Assembly (NCBI GenBank): GCA_964635375.1
Contig: CAZWOU010000013.1
Span: 1-64,000, forward strand
Reading direction: 5' to 3'
From: CAZMNY01 sp964635375
GTDB taxonomy: Bacteria; Planctomycetota; Planctomycetia; Pirellulales; Pirellulaceae
DNA: 64,000 nt
Position 1 is the first letter of the stretch. Every line of letters begins with the position of its first letter. Shown here one piece after another: positions 17,681 to 27,747 of the stretch. Position numbers and translations under genes: made by a program. The notes under the pieces are model-generated. The model was not told the DNA's origin. It ran no database searches and saw only the letters and a program-made list of their open reading frames with translations.

Positions 17681-19139
17681 GCGTACGAATACGATTGAGA
17701 AACGTCTTCATCGTGATCACTCGGTTCACATTGTCCTCATCGTAAGTTCGAAGTCGCCCTGATTCGATCCAAGCGCCTCTCGCGTCCATGGCGGCGATCG
17801 CTTCCGCGGCCTCGCGCCGCAAACGCGAACTGCCGCTCGAGGCCGTCGGACGCCAACCGCGAAGCCGTCTGGAATCGCCTCCCGACTTCAAACGCTCGTA
17901 ATCGCGTTCGATCGATTCCAGCCCTGAGCCGACTTGGAATCCATAGTGGGTTGGCATGTCGCTATCGCTATACGTCAGCTGGTAGGTCTTCGTGAAGTAC
18001 AGCGGCTTGTTTGAGCGCAGCTCATAGAACCTCGCCAAGCGGCCATCTGGCAGCTGGGATTTTCGGTAGTAGGCCAAGGCTCGAGGAATGGGCTCTAAGA
18101 ACCTCATCTCGCCGGTGTGGCGAAACAAGGTCAGCAACGCTCGCATGACACCTTGCGATTCGCCGCCCGTGATCGACGGCGGTTCGAACTTCCTGGCCCA
18201 GGCCGGATGCATCTTGGCGTTGTATTGTTGAGCCCAACCGGGTTGCGGTGAGGGCAGTTGAGCAAGCACCATGAAGTCGCCTGTCTTTTCGGCGGAGAGA
18301 CGATAGTCCTGCCGGCCATAAATGCGGTGGGCTTCCAACATCACATCAATCATGTCCGACATGGCGTTGTCGTTGAAGGTGTAATGTTGGCGGTAGTCCG
18401 CCTTGACGTACTCGCGAGACCACTGGGCAGGCAAACTGGCCTTTAGGACCGGGTGCGCGGACGCATCGGGCGGACCGGAAAACTGCTGCGGCCAAGCGCC
18501 GTTGGGATACTGAGCTTTGACAAAACGCGCCAACGAATACTCGACAGCTTCGTGGAGGCGCGAGTCCTTAAACTTGAGCACTTCGTCCAAGTGCATAAGG
18601 AACATCAATGCCGACTGCGACTTGTTGTCATCCAACGTCGTGTAGTTCCGGCCCATTGGATTGTTGGGCCTGATTCGGTAGGCATATCGCGCACGATGGC
18701 TATCGGCCAACTCAAACTTGAAGCTCCAACCGCCCGAGACCAACTGGCCGCGCAATAGCGCTTCGGCCGCCTCGCGCGCCGCCTCCAACAAATAGTCGTC
18801 TCCCACCAACAGGTAGGCGTCCAGGTAGGCCGCGCCGACTGAAGGCGTGCCTGGCGGTTGCGTCCATCCAGTGGTGCGATGGGCGTCGTGCTCGCCCTCT
18901 TGCTTGCTCAAATCGGCGCTGTATTGGTACAGATAGGCGCCCTGGTAACCAACTTGACCGCGATAGAACTCAACGGCCTTGCGAAGTGCGGCATTGGCCT
19001 CGCCCCGCGTCGCCTGCTTCGATGACGTCTGTTTGGGCGGCGCCTCCTCGGCAGCTGTTTCGGCGACCCGAGTTGGAGCCCAGACAAATGAAAGGACAGT
19101 TAAGAGCGCAGTTGCAACTTGATTGGGTAGGCGTGTCAT
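17646..19139 (-). CDS. Exported pectate-lyase-like protein (PL10-type)
   Basis: This 497-residue protein has a signal peptide after MTRLPNQVATALLTVL. The upstream 21 residues of the open frame are not needed. The sequence is that of an alpha/alpha-toroid polysaccharide lyase. YRIRPNNPMGRNYTTLDDN, QYPNGAWPQQF and HYTFNDNAMSDMIDVM match family 10 pectate lyase phrasing, where Asp, Arg and Lys residues act on polygalacturonate. The C-terminal third (LRGWRPTASSG onward) is a less conserved addition. Substrate specificity is inferred from general resemblance, so other uronans are possible. It converges on the MMPL transporter gene with a 35 bp overlap of coding ends. Confidence 0.75.
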   Translation of the reverse strand: MTRLPNQVATALLTVLSFVWAPTRVAETAAEEAPPKQTSSKQATRGEANAALRKAVEFYRGQVGYQGAYLYQYSADLSKQEGEHDAHRTTGWTQPPGTPSVGAAYLDAYLLVGDDYLLEAAREAAEALLRGQLVSGGWSFKFELADSHRARYAYRIRPNNPMGRNYTTLDDNKSQSALMFLMHLDEVLKFKDSRLHEAVEYSLARFVKAQYPNGAWPQQFSGPPDASAHPVLKASLPAQWSREYVKADYRQHYTFNDNAMSDMIDVMLEAHRIYGRQDYRLSAEKTGDFMVLAQLPSPQPGWAQQYNAKMHPAWARKFEPPSITGGESQGVMRALLTLFRHTGEMRFLEPIPRALAYYRKSQLPDGRLARFYELRSNKPLYFTKTYQLTYSDSDMPTHYGFQVGSGLESIERDYERLKSGGDSRRLRGWRPTASSGSSRLRREAAEAIAAMDARGAWIESGRLRTYDEDNVNRVITMKTFLNRIRTLSRLAGSTGDR

Positions 19140-19232
19140 TGCTCGCAGCCTCAAGTCGGGAATGGAGGATCGGCGCGGCGGCGGATCAGTCGCACTGAAC
19201 ATCGTATCGCATCTGGCGGCTTGATTCGCGGT

Positions 19233-20576
19233 TCAGCAGGAACTTTGATTCAAGACGCTTGCTGCCTCGTCGCAAAGAGCTGAGGCATCGCTCGGTTTCG
19301 CGGCCTCGGCGATGATGCGGACGATCGGTTCAGTATTGCTGGCTCGGACCAGCAACCAACGCTTATCGGGCCAGTCGAGTCTGAGCCCGTCTGTACGATC
19401 AGCGACAGCGTCGGAGAAGTGCGACTGAAGTTGGTCGAGCACCGCGTCCACGTCCGAGGCGGGCTGCTTTGTTTTGTGGATCGCGTATCGAGGCAGTGAA
19501 TCCACCCAACGGCTCAAAGTTGTTTCTCTGACAGCCAGACCGTCGAGGACTTGAGCCATACCGACGAAACTGTCTCGGACAAACCCGACTTGCGGATCGA
19601 TGGGACCGCCGTTTCCTTCGCCGCCGAACACAGCGTTGTGTTCGAGCATGCAATCGACAACATTGGCCTCGCCCACCGCGGCGCGGGAAAACGAGGCGCC
19701 GCGAGCTTCCGCGACGTCCTGCGACATTCGGCTGGTCGCGCAATTGGTCGCAACGGATCCTTGTCTCGATGTCAGGACATGATCGAGGCACAGCGCCAGC
19801 GTGTATTCCTCGCCAATGTAACGACCGGACTCATCGATGAGCGCCAGGCGATCCGCATCAGGGTCCTGGCAAAAGCCGACGTCGACGGCGGCCCCTCGCA
19901 CGTGTGCTTGGACGCTTTCGAGATTCGCAGCCGTTGGCTCCGGCGGATGTGCGAACTGTCCATGCGGCTCGGCGCCAAGACACAACACCTCACACCCGAG
20001 CTCGTTCAGCATCAGGCGGCCGAGCAGTCCTCCGGCGCCGTGGTTGCTGTCGAGCAGCACTTTGAACTCGCACTTGCGAATCCGCTCAACGTCGACCGTG
20101 GCCAAGACGAGCTGCATGTGTTCGGAAGTCGTATCGAGGCAGCGCTTCGATCGACCGAGCGACTTGTGTCCGACCCAGGCAGCTTGACCAGCCTCGTATC
20201 GTCGCAGCACTCGCTGGCCGAGATCGGCCTTGAGCACGCGGCCATCGGGGCTGAATAGCTTGATCCCGTTGTAGGGCGGAGGATTGTGGCTTGCGGAAAT
20301 CTGCACGCCGCCCGCAGCGCCCAGCGATCTGACCAAAACGCCAGCCGAGGGTGTGGCGGCCACGCCGGCATCCAACGCGTCTCGACCACACGCCTGGATC
20401 GCACTGATCGCGGCGGCCGTTAGCATTTGACCAGAGTCGCGACCATCGCGAGTGACCAGGATCGGACCGCTGTCCAAGTCAGCACAAAAAGCGCCTACGA
20501 ATCGGACAACCACGTCGGGCGTCAGGGTTTTTCCGACAATGCCCCGCAAGCCGGACACGCTGATGATTAAGCTCAT
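19233..20576 (-). CDS. glmM: Phosphoglucosamine mutase
   Basis: This 447-residue alpha-D-phosphohexomutase probably converts glucosamine-6-phosphate to glucosamine-1-phosphate for UDP-GlcNAc and the cell wall. All family sites are present: SGLRGIVG near the start, the phosphoserine loop QISASHNPPPYNG (Ser96 as the phosphorylated residue), the Mg-binding DPDADR, the sugar-recognition GEGNGG, and RASNTEPIVRI for phosphate binding at the end. The length fits GlmM. The GEGNGG form, in place of GEQSGH, is also found in phosphomannomutases and archaeal-type enzymes, so activity on other hexose phosphates is possible. A second mutase gene starts divergently 271 bp away. Confidence 0.88.
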   Translation of the reverse strand: MSLIISVSGLRGIVGKTLTPDVVVRFVGAFCADLDSGPILVTRDGRDSGQMLTAAAISAIQACGRDALDAGVAATPSAGVLVRSLGAAGGVQISASHNPPPYNGIKLFSPDGRVLKADLGQRVLRRYEAGQAAWVGHKSLGRSKRCLDTTSEHMQLVLATVDVERIRKCEFKVLLDSNHGAGGLLGRLMLNELGCEVLCLGAEPHGQFAHPPEPTAANLESVQAHVRGAAVDVGFCQDPDADRLALIDESGRYIGEEYTLALCLDHVLTSRQGSVATNCATSRMSQDVAEARGASFSRAAVGEANVVDCMLEHNAVFGGEGNGGPIDPQVGFVRDSFVGMAQVLDGLAVRETTLSRWVDSLPRYAIHKTKQPASDVDAVLDQLQSHFSDAVADRTDGLRLDWPDKRWLLVRASNTEPIVRIIAEAAKPSDASALCDEAASVLNQSSC

Positions 20577-20847
20577 CGTTCAGACTCTATCCTTCGGTTT
20601 CCACAAGCGTCCAACCACACGCCACTTGGTGATCGGTGAGTACAGGAGTGTACCGCGAAACCGCCAATCGCTGGAGCCGACGTTCGCCCATTTCGTTTGA
20701 TGTGGTCGGTTGAACAGTTTGCCCTGTCGGCCGTACAATCAGATCCGATTAGCACACGCCGCGACGAGACAAGCCGCAACGAAGTCAGCTGCTGATTTGC
20801 CTGCCGCCTCGCGGCGAATGAATGAAGCACTCTGTGAGTCCCAACCA

Positions 20848-22659
20848 ATGACCGATACCGCCAAGACTAATTGCTCTTCCCAGATTGAAGCGGCCGTTGC
20901 CGAGGGAAAATTAACGGGGCCAGCAGCGGAGAACATTCGCATGTGGCTGACGGAGTCTCGTTTTTCAGGCTATGCGGATCAGGTTCGCCAGCACATCGAA
21001 GAGGGGCTCTGGCAGGCGCTAGACGACGCCTTCTGGACCGTGATCCCCTTTGGGACGGGTGGTCGACGCGGCCGAATGTACCCAATCGGTTGCAACGTGA
21101 TCAATGATCGGACGATTGGCGAAAGCGCCCAAGGGCTTGCCGACTACATTCGAGATGAGGTCGGCGGCGAGGGCCTCTCGTGCGCAATCGCCTACGACAC
21201 GCGTCACAATTCCCGTCATTTTGCCGAGCTGTGCGCTGGCGTGATGACTGCGGCCGGATTTCACGTTTATTTCCTGGACGACTACCGCAGCACGCCGGAA
21301 CTCTCGTACTTGGTGCGTGAGAAGCATTGTTCGTGCGGAATCATGGTCACAGCGAGTCACAATCCACCCTCCGATAACGCGGTCAAAGTCTACTGGTCCT
21401 CCGGCGCCCAAATTCTCCCGCCCCACGACAGCCGCATCATTGAGCGGGTCGGCGAAGTGCAGGCGATTACCGTCAAGGACTTCTCCCAATCGATCGCGGA
21501 CGGCCAAATCACGATGTGCAAGGAAGAGATCGACGCCTTGTACATCGCCGTGGCAGCGGCCGAGGGATTCGAGGGGCCGCGCAACATCAAGGTGATCTAC
21601 TCCCCATTGCACGGAGTCGGCGAGTCATCCGTCGCGCCGGTTCTCGCCGCGGACGGCTTTCGAGACATCGAGATCTTTGCTGCCCACCGCGAGCCGAATG
21701 GGGACTTTCCCAATGTTCCAGGCCATGTGTCGAACCCGGAAAATCCAAAGGTCTTTGACGCGATGATCGAGCGCGCCAAGGAGATCGGCGCGGACGTCGC
21801 GCTGGCGACGGATCCAGACGCCGACCGCATGGGCTGCGCAGCTCCCGTTGCCCTCGATGACCCGCAGTGGAAGACCCTGACCGGCAACCAGCTCAGTGCG
21901 CTGCTAGCCGATTACGTGCTTGAGCAACGCAAGACCAAGGGTGGTCTGACGCGCGACCACTACATCGTCACCACACTGGTCTCCACGGAGATGCTCCGCC
22001 GGATTGCCGATTCCTACGGCGTGACCACGTATGGCAATCTGCAAGTCGGCTTTAAGTGGATTTGCAATCAAGTTGACGAATCGGGTCCCGATTTGTTCCT
22101 CTACGGCGCCGAGGAGTCGCACGGTTTTCTCGTCGGCCAGTATGCGAGAGACAAGGACGGCGCCGTGGCCTGCATGTTGCTTGCCGAACTAGCCGCAAAA
22201 CTGAAACAGGAGGGTCTCTCGCTGCACGAAAAACTCGACAGCCTGTACTGGCAATACGGACTCCACTCGGAGGGTCTGGTCAACGTGATGATGGAAGGCT
22301 CTCAGGGGATGGCCAAAATGCAATCTCTGATGAAGCGCCTGCGAGAGGATCCGCCAGGAACGTTTGGAGGCATAAGCTACGTACAGCGCCGCGATTACTT
22401 GTTGAAGACCACTACTGCGGCCGACGGATCAAGCCAACCGCTTGACGGACCCGAGGGCAACCTGATTATCTTTGACCTGGAGGAGGGCGGTAATCGGATC
22501 GCCATCCGACCATCGGGGACTGAGCCCAAAGTGAAGTTCTATATGTTCGGCTACACGCCCCCCGAACAGCTCGCCAACCTCGAACGCGCCAAATCCGACC
22601 TGGCCAACCGTCTAGCCGCCTTCGAAACTGACATTCGCACGCTTGCCGATAGCGTATGA
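20848..22659 (+). CDS. Phospho-sugar mutase (phosphoglucomutase/phosphomannomutase family, long form)
   Basis: This roughly 603-residue cytoplasmic enzyme interconverts hexose-1- and hexose-6-phosphates. Motifs are FGTGGRRGRMYP near the start, the phosphoserine loop TASHNPPSDN (Ser170), the Mg loop TDPDADRMG, the sugar-binding GAEESHGFL, and RPSGTEPKVKFY for the phosphate. The length of about 600 residues and the GAEESHGF motif fit the PGM2/YhxB-like subgroup, usually glucose-1-phosphate acting on glycogen or cell-surface sugar synthesis. The start is uncertain: ATG 20848 is preferred because similarity begins soon after, but ATG 20818 and an opening at 20710 are in frame and none has a good ribosome site. 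Confidence 0.87.
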   Translation: MTDTAKTNCSSQIEAAVAEGKLTGPAAENIRMWLTESRFSGYADQVRQHIEEGLWQALDDAFWTVIPFGTGGRRGRMYPIGCNVINDRTIGESAQGLADYIRDEVGGEGLSCAIAYDTRHNSRHFAELCAGVMTAAGFHVYFLDDYRSTPELSYLVREKHCSCGIMVTASHNPPSDNAVKVYWSSGAQILPPHDSRIIERVGEVQAITVKDFSQSIADGQITMCKEEIDALYIAVAAAEGFEGPRNIKVIYSPLHGVGESSVAPVLAADGFRDIEIFAAHREPNGDFPNVPGHVSNPENPKVFDAMIERAKEIGADVALATDPDADRMGCAAPVALDDPQWKTLTGNQLSALLADYVLEQRKTKGGLTRDHYIVTTLVSTEMLRRIADSYGVTTYGNLQVGFKWICNQVDESGPDLFLYGAEESHGFLVGQYARDKDGAVACMLLAELAAKLKQEGLSLHEKLDSLYWQYGLHSEGLVNVMMEGSQGMAKMQSLMKRLREDPPGTFGGISYVQRRDYLLKTTTAADGSSQPLDGPEGNLIIFDLEEGGNRIAIRPSGTEPKVKFYMFGYTPPEQLANLERAKSDLANRLAAFETDIRTLADSV

Positions 22660-22682
22660 TCTACGCAGTGTGATCTACGCAG
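22657..22682. repeat. Two-copy 14-bp direct repeat at the mutase stop codon
   Basis: TGATCTACGCAGTG is followed directly by TGATCTACGCAG. The first copy begins with the TGA stop of the mutase gene, so the second copy duplicates the stop. Confidence 0.8.
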
Positions 22683-22813
22683 GATGAATCAGCACGGGTT
22701 TTGCAAAGCAGCGTCGCCCTGGCTCGCCGCATCGCCAGTGCCGCATTCCGGGAAACTGCTTCAGGTTGTCTGCTCAAATGTCTTGTTAAAGAACAAACTG
22801 TCAGGACGTTGAC

Positions 22814-24175
22814 ATGCAAGGGAAGTCGGAAGACGCCGCAGAACCGTCTGAAGGCGATGAATTCCGTTCACTTGGGTTTCTCCGGGCGGCGGAGAAAGTG
22901 CGCGAGTTCCCCCAGTCGCCTGGCGTTTATCTGATGAAAGACTCGGCGGGTCGAGTCATCTACGTCGGCAAAGCCAAGAACCTGCGATCGCGGGCGGGCA
23001 GTTACTTTCTCAAAGCCGCCGCGGAAGAGAAACGCACGGTCTGGGTCCCTGAGATCTGCGACATCGACTTCATGCAATGCGAAAGTGAAGTTGACGCCTT
23101 GCTCACCGAATCGAGACTGATCAAGGACATCCAGCCCAAGCACAACAAAGAGCTAAAAGACGACAAGACGTTTCCTTACCTGATGATCACGACAGGCGAG
23201 GATTTTCCTCGCGTCGAAGTGACTCGAGAACCGCGCGATCGCGGCGTCAAACTGTACGGCCCCTTCGCCAGCGCCGGCGCGCTGCGGGGCGCTATCCAGG
23301 TCCTGCAGAAGATCTTTCAGTTTCGAACCTGTTCGTTGGACATCCAGCAGGGAGACGAGCGGTGGGAGTGGTTTCGGCCCTGTTTGCTCGCCAGCATCAA
23401 GCAGTGCACCGCCCCCTGCAACTTGAGGATTGGCAAAGAGGACTACCGCAAGGACATTCGCCGCCTGCAGCTGTTCATGGAAGGAAAAAAGACTCGCCTG
23501 CTGGGTCAGATGCGAACGGAAATGCAGACCGCGTCCAAAGCCCGCGATTACGAAACGGCGGCCCGCCTTCGCGACGAAATTCGCATGCTCGAAACTCTCG
23601 ACCAGCGAGGCGAATTGGATACCCATGCCCAACCGGAGGTATTCTATATCGACCCGCAAAAAGGGCTTCGAGGCTTGCGTCAGGTGCTCAAGCTAAGCGA
23701 GACGCCGCGAACCGTGGAGGGCATCGACATCGCCCATTTGGGTGGGCAGCAGACCGTTGCGAGCGTCGTGCAGTTTCTCGACGGCCTACCGTTCAAGCCC
23801 GGCTATCGCCGCTACAAGATTCGCAGCGTCAAAGGGGTCGACGACTATCGCAGCATTCATGAAGTCGTGGCGAGACGTTATTCAAGACTGTACGACGAAG
23901 GCGAAATGTTTCCCGATATTCTGCTTATCGATGGTGGGAAAGGACAATTGAACGCCGCCCTGTCCGCCTTTCGCGAACAGGATATTCCGCCGCCAGTCTT
24001 GGTTTCGCTGGCCAAGCGAGAGGAGGAGATATTTCGGCCCGGCAATGCAGAACCGTTGAAACTAAGCCGACATGCGTTCGCGCTGCGGTTGCTGCAATAT
24101 GTGCGCGATGAAGCCCATCGATTCGCCCAGCACTACCATCACATACTCCGCCGCAAAGCGACGTTTGGCGAATGA
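22814..24175 (+). CDS. uvrC: Excinuclease ABC subunit C, short form
   Basis: This 453-residue nuclease makes the incisions of nucleotide-excision repair after UvrAB loading. Domains in order are a GIY-YIG nuclease (SPGVYLMKDSAGRVIYVGKA, about residues 36-115), a Cys-containing linker (CLLASIKQCTAPC), a UVR domain (RDYETAARLRDEIRMLE) that contacts UvrB, and the RNase H-like UvrC domain (DIAHLGG, LLIDGGKGQLNAA, ending HRFAQHYHHILRR). The family norm is about 600 residues. Here the protein stops soon after the RNase H-like domain, with no helix-hairpin-helix tail. I recall short UvrC proteins from planctomycetes, so this is probably normal for the lineage and not a truncation. Confidence 0.92.
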   Translation: MQGKSEDAAEPSEGDEFRSLGFLRAAEKVREFPQSPGVYLMKDSAGRVIYVGKAKNLRSRAGSYFLKAAAEEKRTVWVPEICDIDFMQCESEVDALLTESRLIKDIQPKHNKELKDDKTFPYLMITTGEDFPRVEVTREPRDRGVKLYGPFASAGALRGAIQVLQKIFQFRTCSLDIQQGDERWEWFRPCLLASIKQCTAPCNLRIGKEDYRKDIRRLQLFMEGKKTRLLGQMRTEMQTASKARDYETAARLRDEIRMLETLDQRGELDTHAQPEVFYIDPQKGLRGLRQVLKLSETPRTVEGIDIAHLGGQQTVASVVQFLDGLPFKPGYRRYKIRSVKGVDDYRSIHEVVARRYSRLYDEGEMFPDILLIDGGKGQLNAALSAFREQDIPPPVLVSLAKREEEIFRPGNAEPLKLSRHAFALRLLQYVRDEAHRFAQHYHHILRRKATFGE

Positions 24176-24378
24176 GGCCCTCTGGCCAATCTGATTGACG
24201 AACGCTGACCTCAAGCAAGCATCCAGATGGCAAACTTTGCCGGTCAATCGGATTGGCGTTCGCCGTTCGTCTGAACTCACGCGAATGCCCCGTCAACTGC
24301 CTGATTTGAATTGACAATGTTGCGTCCGCAGATAGCATTGGATCGGGCTTTATCGGTCTGTCGGGAGGGCCAACAGCG

Positions 24379-26302
24379 TTGCCCCAGCACACCGCGGTCA
24401 AACGCACAATCATCCCCTGTCTACTACTGGGTGTGTTCAGCGCGACAGTTTGGGTGAGCCTTGTCAACGCCGAGGGCACGGCGAAGTTAGCGGTCCCCAC
24501 ACAGCCAGCTCTCCAGCAAGCGCAGCAACAGATGCGATCGAGTTTCGCGGCCAAGCTGCGGTCCGCTCGCACGCTTCGGCAACGCAGTTCGCTTAGCCAG
24601 TTCCTGCTTGACCGAGCCGAGAACGAGGAGCAACCTGCGCTGGCTTATGTTCTGTTCCAGTCGTCGCGCGAGCAGGCGGTTGGAAGCAGGAACGCCACGC
24701 TGGCGCTGAAGGCCATTGAATCATGCGGGACTCGCNNNNNNNNNNNNNNNNNNNNNNNNNNNNNNNNNNNNNNNNNNNNNNNNNNNNNNNNNNNNNNNNN
24801 NNNNNNNNNNNNNNNNNNNNNNNNNNNNNNNNNNNCTCGCAGAACGAGGGATCCTAGTCGAATCAAGTCTGCGGATGCAGCTCGCACAGTCGCTCGAACT
24901 ATGCGCGCCCGATGGAAGCGACTCGACGCCGCCATAACGATGCTCGAGTCTGATCCAGATGAGCCGAATGCGAACTACGTGGTCGGCCTGCAGTGCTTTC
25001 AAGAGCAACGATGGAACGATGGCGTGCGCCATCTCGCTCGGGCGGCGAACCATGCAGCCGTTGCGTCGGTGGCGGCTGGCGACCTGCGAGGCGCCGTCGG
25101 ACCGGCCAGTTTTATCGCACTCGCGGAAGACTGGAAAAGGGTTGCCCAATCGAGCAGCGAGCTCACGCCGTTGTTGCACCGGTCGCTGTATTGGATGCAT
25201 CGAGCGATTCCCAAGAAGGAAGGTGAGGAGCGCAGAGCCCTGGAGTCGGAGGTCGCCGCGATACGGAAGGAGTTGGTCAGGTGGTCATCGCAACCAGCGA
25301 TTCCCACGGCCCAGACAAGACAGCGCGAGCCTGGCAAGAACGCCGCTTCAAATGTAACGATGAAAGCCGCTGGGCAACGCATTCACACGTTCAGCGCACA
25401 TCCGGGGGGCGTCCACGCAATTCGTTTTTGCGACCGTTTGAAGGTCTTTGCAACCTGCGGCGAAGATGGCAAGATTCTAGTCTGGAGCATCGAGAGTCGG
25501 CGACCGATTTTCACGCTTGAGAGCCATGCTGGCCCGGTTCGAGACATCGCCTTTTCGCCGGACGGGAAGCTGCTCGCAAGCGTTGGCGACGACAAGACAC
25601 TGCAAGTCTGGAGACTTCCCAAGTCTGTTACAGAGCCGTCAAGCGACGCTGCTCTAACGCGGCGTGACCAGGGCGCCGGTCGCTCAGAAATGGCCAAGCC
25701 GGCCATATTTCACGGACACACGACGGGCTTGAGAGGCGTTGCGTTTTCCGCTGACGGGACCACGATAGCGACCTGCGCAGATGATAGGCGTGTGGCGTTC
25801 TGGAGTGTGAAATCGGGTGTGCCGATTGTCCGGCAACAGCATCAGGGAATCATCTACGACATCGCCGCCTCACCAACAGGCGCTCTGATGGCAACCGTGG
25901 GCGAAGATCGGTTCGTGCGAATCTGGCGCGGAAGCGTCGCTTCGCCTCCTCTGGTCGGCCACCTTGGCAAGGTGCTCGCCGTCGCGATTTCGGCAAAGGG
26001 CTTGATCGCATCGGGCGGTGAACGCAACACGATCTTCCTGTGGGATCTCCACAAAGGCGCGCGCTCGGTTGCCCGTTCAGGACAAGGCCATCGCGGGATT
26101 GGCGTTCGGCAACAAGAGCGATCTCCTGGCGTCGATTACGCGCGATAGATACGTCAAGGTCTGGCGTCACTTGGAGAACGAATTGCACTGCAACCTGAAG
26201 GGACATACGGATGAGGTGCTATCCGTCGCGTTCGCGCCAAGGGATGAGTTTCTGGCCAGCGGAGATCGCGCCGGGCAGGTCATCTTTTGGCGATTGCCGT
26301 GA
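24379..26302 (+). CDS. Exported WD40-repeat protein with assembly gap and apparent frameshift
   Basis: The TTG start at 24379 has GGGAGGG nine bases upstream and a signal peptide follows (PCLLLGVFSATVWVSLVNA). An Ala-rich helical region comes first, interrupted by 100 Ns. It continues as WKRLDAAITMLESDPDEPNAN, as in planctomycete proteins with an N-terminal tetratrico-like part. Then come at least six WD40 blades (GGVHAIRF, GPVRDIAFSPDGKLLA, GLRGVAFSADGTTIATC). At about 26060, in a GCGCGC run, the blade sequence moves to the +1 frame, which goes on with AIAGLAFGNKSDLLASITRD and GHTDEVLSVAFAPRDEFLAS to 26302. The original frame ends at 26148 in nonsense. One extra base would explain it, either a sequencing error or a real mutation. 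Confidence 0.7.
24736..24835. other. Assembly gap (100 Ns)
   Basis: A run of exactly 100 Ns is a standard scaffold placeholder. It lies in the N-terminal helical part of the WD40 protein. The flanks on both sides read in the same frame, so the true gap is probably a multiple of three plus one. Confidence 0.95.
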
Positions 26303-26320
26303 ATCGGGACTCGTGCCGCG

Positions 26321-27682
26321 TCACTCGCCCTGTTCTTCATCGAAGGGGGTTCGCCAGACGGGCAGTTTGGGCAAGATCGTTTCGGCCATTTTTGTGGCGA
26401 CGCGCGTGGACGACACAAGTACGCCTTGCTTCAAGGCGTCTTCGATTCGCCAATGACCCAGAAGCAACTGCTGCAGGGTTGAGCGGCTGCAGGTGATGTA
26501 GCTGCGCCCAACGTTGTCCTGCTCAAGTCTCGCTCGGCGTCTGCTGACGCTCAGTTTGTGTTTCACGCCGTCCACATTGAATCCAAGTTCGCACTTCTCG
26601 CCGAGATCGGATTCAACCAAGCGGCGGATGAATTGAGATTCTATCCGTTGAACGAACGCCGGTTGGTCGAACAGCTTCGCCAGCCGTACTACTCCACTGG
26701 CCTTGGAGTCGGCTGCGTACCGTCCGCCTGCTTCCAGCATAAGCTGGTGCAGTTGGCTGCCGGGAGGAGCGTCGATGCGGATGTGTTCGTGGTCATGTTC
26801 GATCGCATCTCCACAAACTCGCTCCAACAAGCGGCGGCTTGCGCTCAGATTCTCAGAGTCTGTAATCAGCTCGAGGATGACTCCTCCGCGCACGACGGCG
26901 TACCCCACGATCTGGGAAAACTGGTCGTCCAGTTCCAGCCGGTCGGGGCCGTCGATTGCAATGTAAATACGGTCAAATCCGCGGCGGCCGGCAAGCCACC
27001 TCCACATCGCCTCGGTACGGACAAGCGGGCCAATCATGTTCCCAACGAATTGCTCGTAGAGCCGGACGAGCGCCGGTTGTTCGACAGCGCGAAACAGGCG
27101 TATATTGCATTCGCGGCTCGGTTTTGGTCCGCCGATGAGCGGTTTGCGTTTCGGACGTTTGGAGCGAATCAGGGAGAGAATATTGCGAGCGCCCGCATAG
27201 CTGCTGCTCGGCGGCGGCCAAATCGACCAGCCTCGCGTCTCAAAGAACCCCGGCTTGTCGGTTGTGAGCAAGCCCAGAACAGCGCCGTCCGCTTGCATCT
27301 GCCGCTCGGCTTGAACCAACATCGCTCCGCCGAGCCCTTGTTCGCGGTACTCCGGCAACGTAACCAAGTCGTGCAGACCGCTCACCGCAAATCGTGAATC
27401 ACAGAAATTCATCTCACGCTGAGTCAACAAGGCATGGGCCACAATCTCGACGCCGCGTTTGGCGACCAATCGGTTCGATGGCTCGTAGTAAGGTTCTTCC
27501 AGTTGGTTCTGGAACTCATCGACCGAGGGGCGATGGAGCACGGTTCGAAGCAGGCGGTGAATGGCTGCGTGATCGCCCGCTCCAGCTGCGCTCAAGACGT
27601 ATGGCGGGAAAATCGTTGGGGGAAGCACTGAATCGCGCCCCTCGCGTTCGGCCCCTACCTGGCGAATCGAGGTCGATGACAT
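26321..27682 (-). CDS. Eis/MshD-like tandem GNAT acetyltransferase with SCP2-like tail
   Basis: This 453-residue protein has an N-terminal GNAT domain (about residues 28-165) whose acetyl-CoA site reads VSGLHDLVTLPEYREQGLGG, followed by TTDKPGFFETRGW. A second, degenerate GNAT-like half (about 190-340) and a last part resembling the sterol-carrier-like tail of Eis proteins (LGFNVDGVKHKLSVSRRRARL) complete it. The Eis group acetylates aminoglycosides or other amines, and tandem GNAT proteins also include mycothiol synthase MshD. AGAAGGGA lies upstream of the ATG. It is the third gene of a minus-strand group after the glycosyltransferase and the BshC-like gene, 65 bp after the latter. The substrate is unknown. 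Confidence 0.75.
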   Translation of the reverse strand: MSSTSIRQVGAEREGRDSVLPPTIFPPYVLSAAGAGDHAAIHRLLRTVLHRPSVDEFQNQLEEPYYEPSNRLVAKRGVEIVAHALLTQREMNFCDSRFAVSGLHDLVTLPEYREQGLGGAMLVQAERQMQADGAVLGLLTTDKPGFFETRGWSIWPPPSSSYAGARNILSLIRSKRPKRKPLIGGPKPSRECNIRLFRAVEQPALVRLYEQFVGNMIGPLVRTEAMWRWLAGRRGFDRIYIAIDGPDRLELDDQFSQIVGYAVVRGGVILELITDSENLSASRRLLERVCGDAIEHDHEHIRIDAPPGSQLHQLMLEAGGRYAADSKASGVVRLAKLFDQPAFVQRIESQFIRRLVESDLGEKCELGFNVDGVKHKLSVSRRRARLEQDNVGRSYITCSRSTLQQLLLGHWRIEDALKQGVLVSSTRVATKMAETILPKLPVWRTPFDEEQGE

Positions 27683-27747
27683 TTGGCGAATCCCTTCTCA
27701 GACTCTTCGTCCAAAACCGATCCATGCGGGTTTGCTGCAAGGGTACC

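Noticed and set aside
22814..24175. Truncated uvrC pseudogene
   Set aside because: Nuclease, UVR and RNase H-like domains are intact, and short UvrC proteins are familiar from planctomycetes. The lack of a helix-hairpin-helix tail is probably a lineage feature.
26558..27397. 279-codon frame opposite the GNAT gene
   Set aside because: It is antisense to a well-supported acetyltransferase and no domain is visible.
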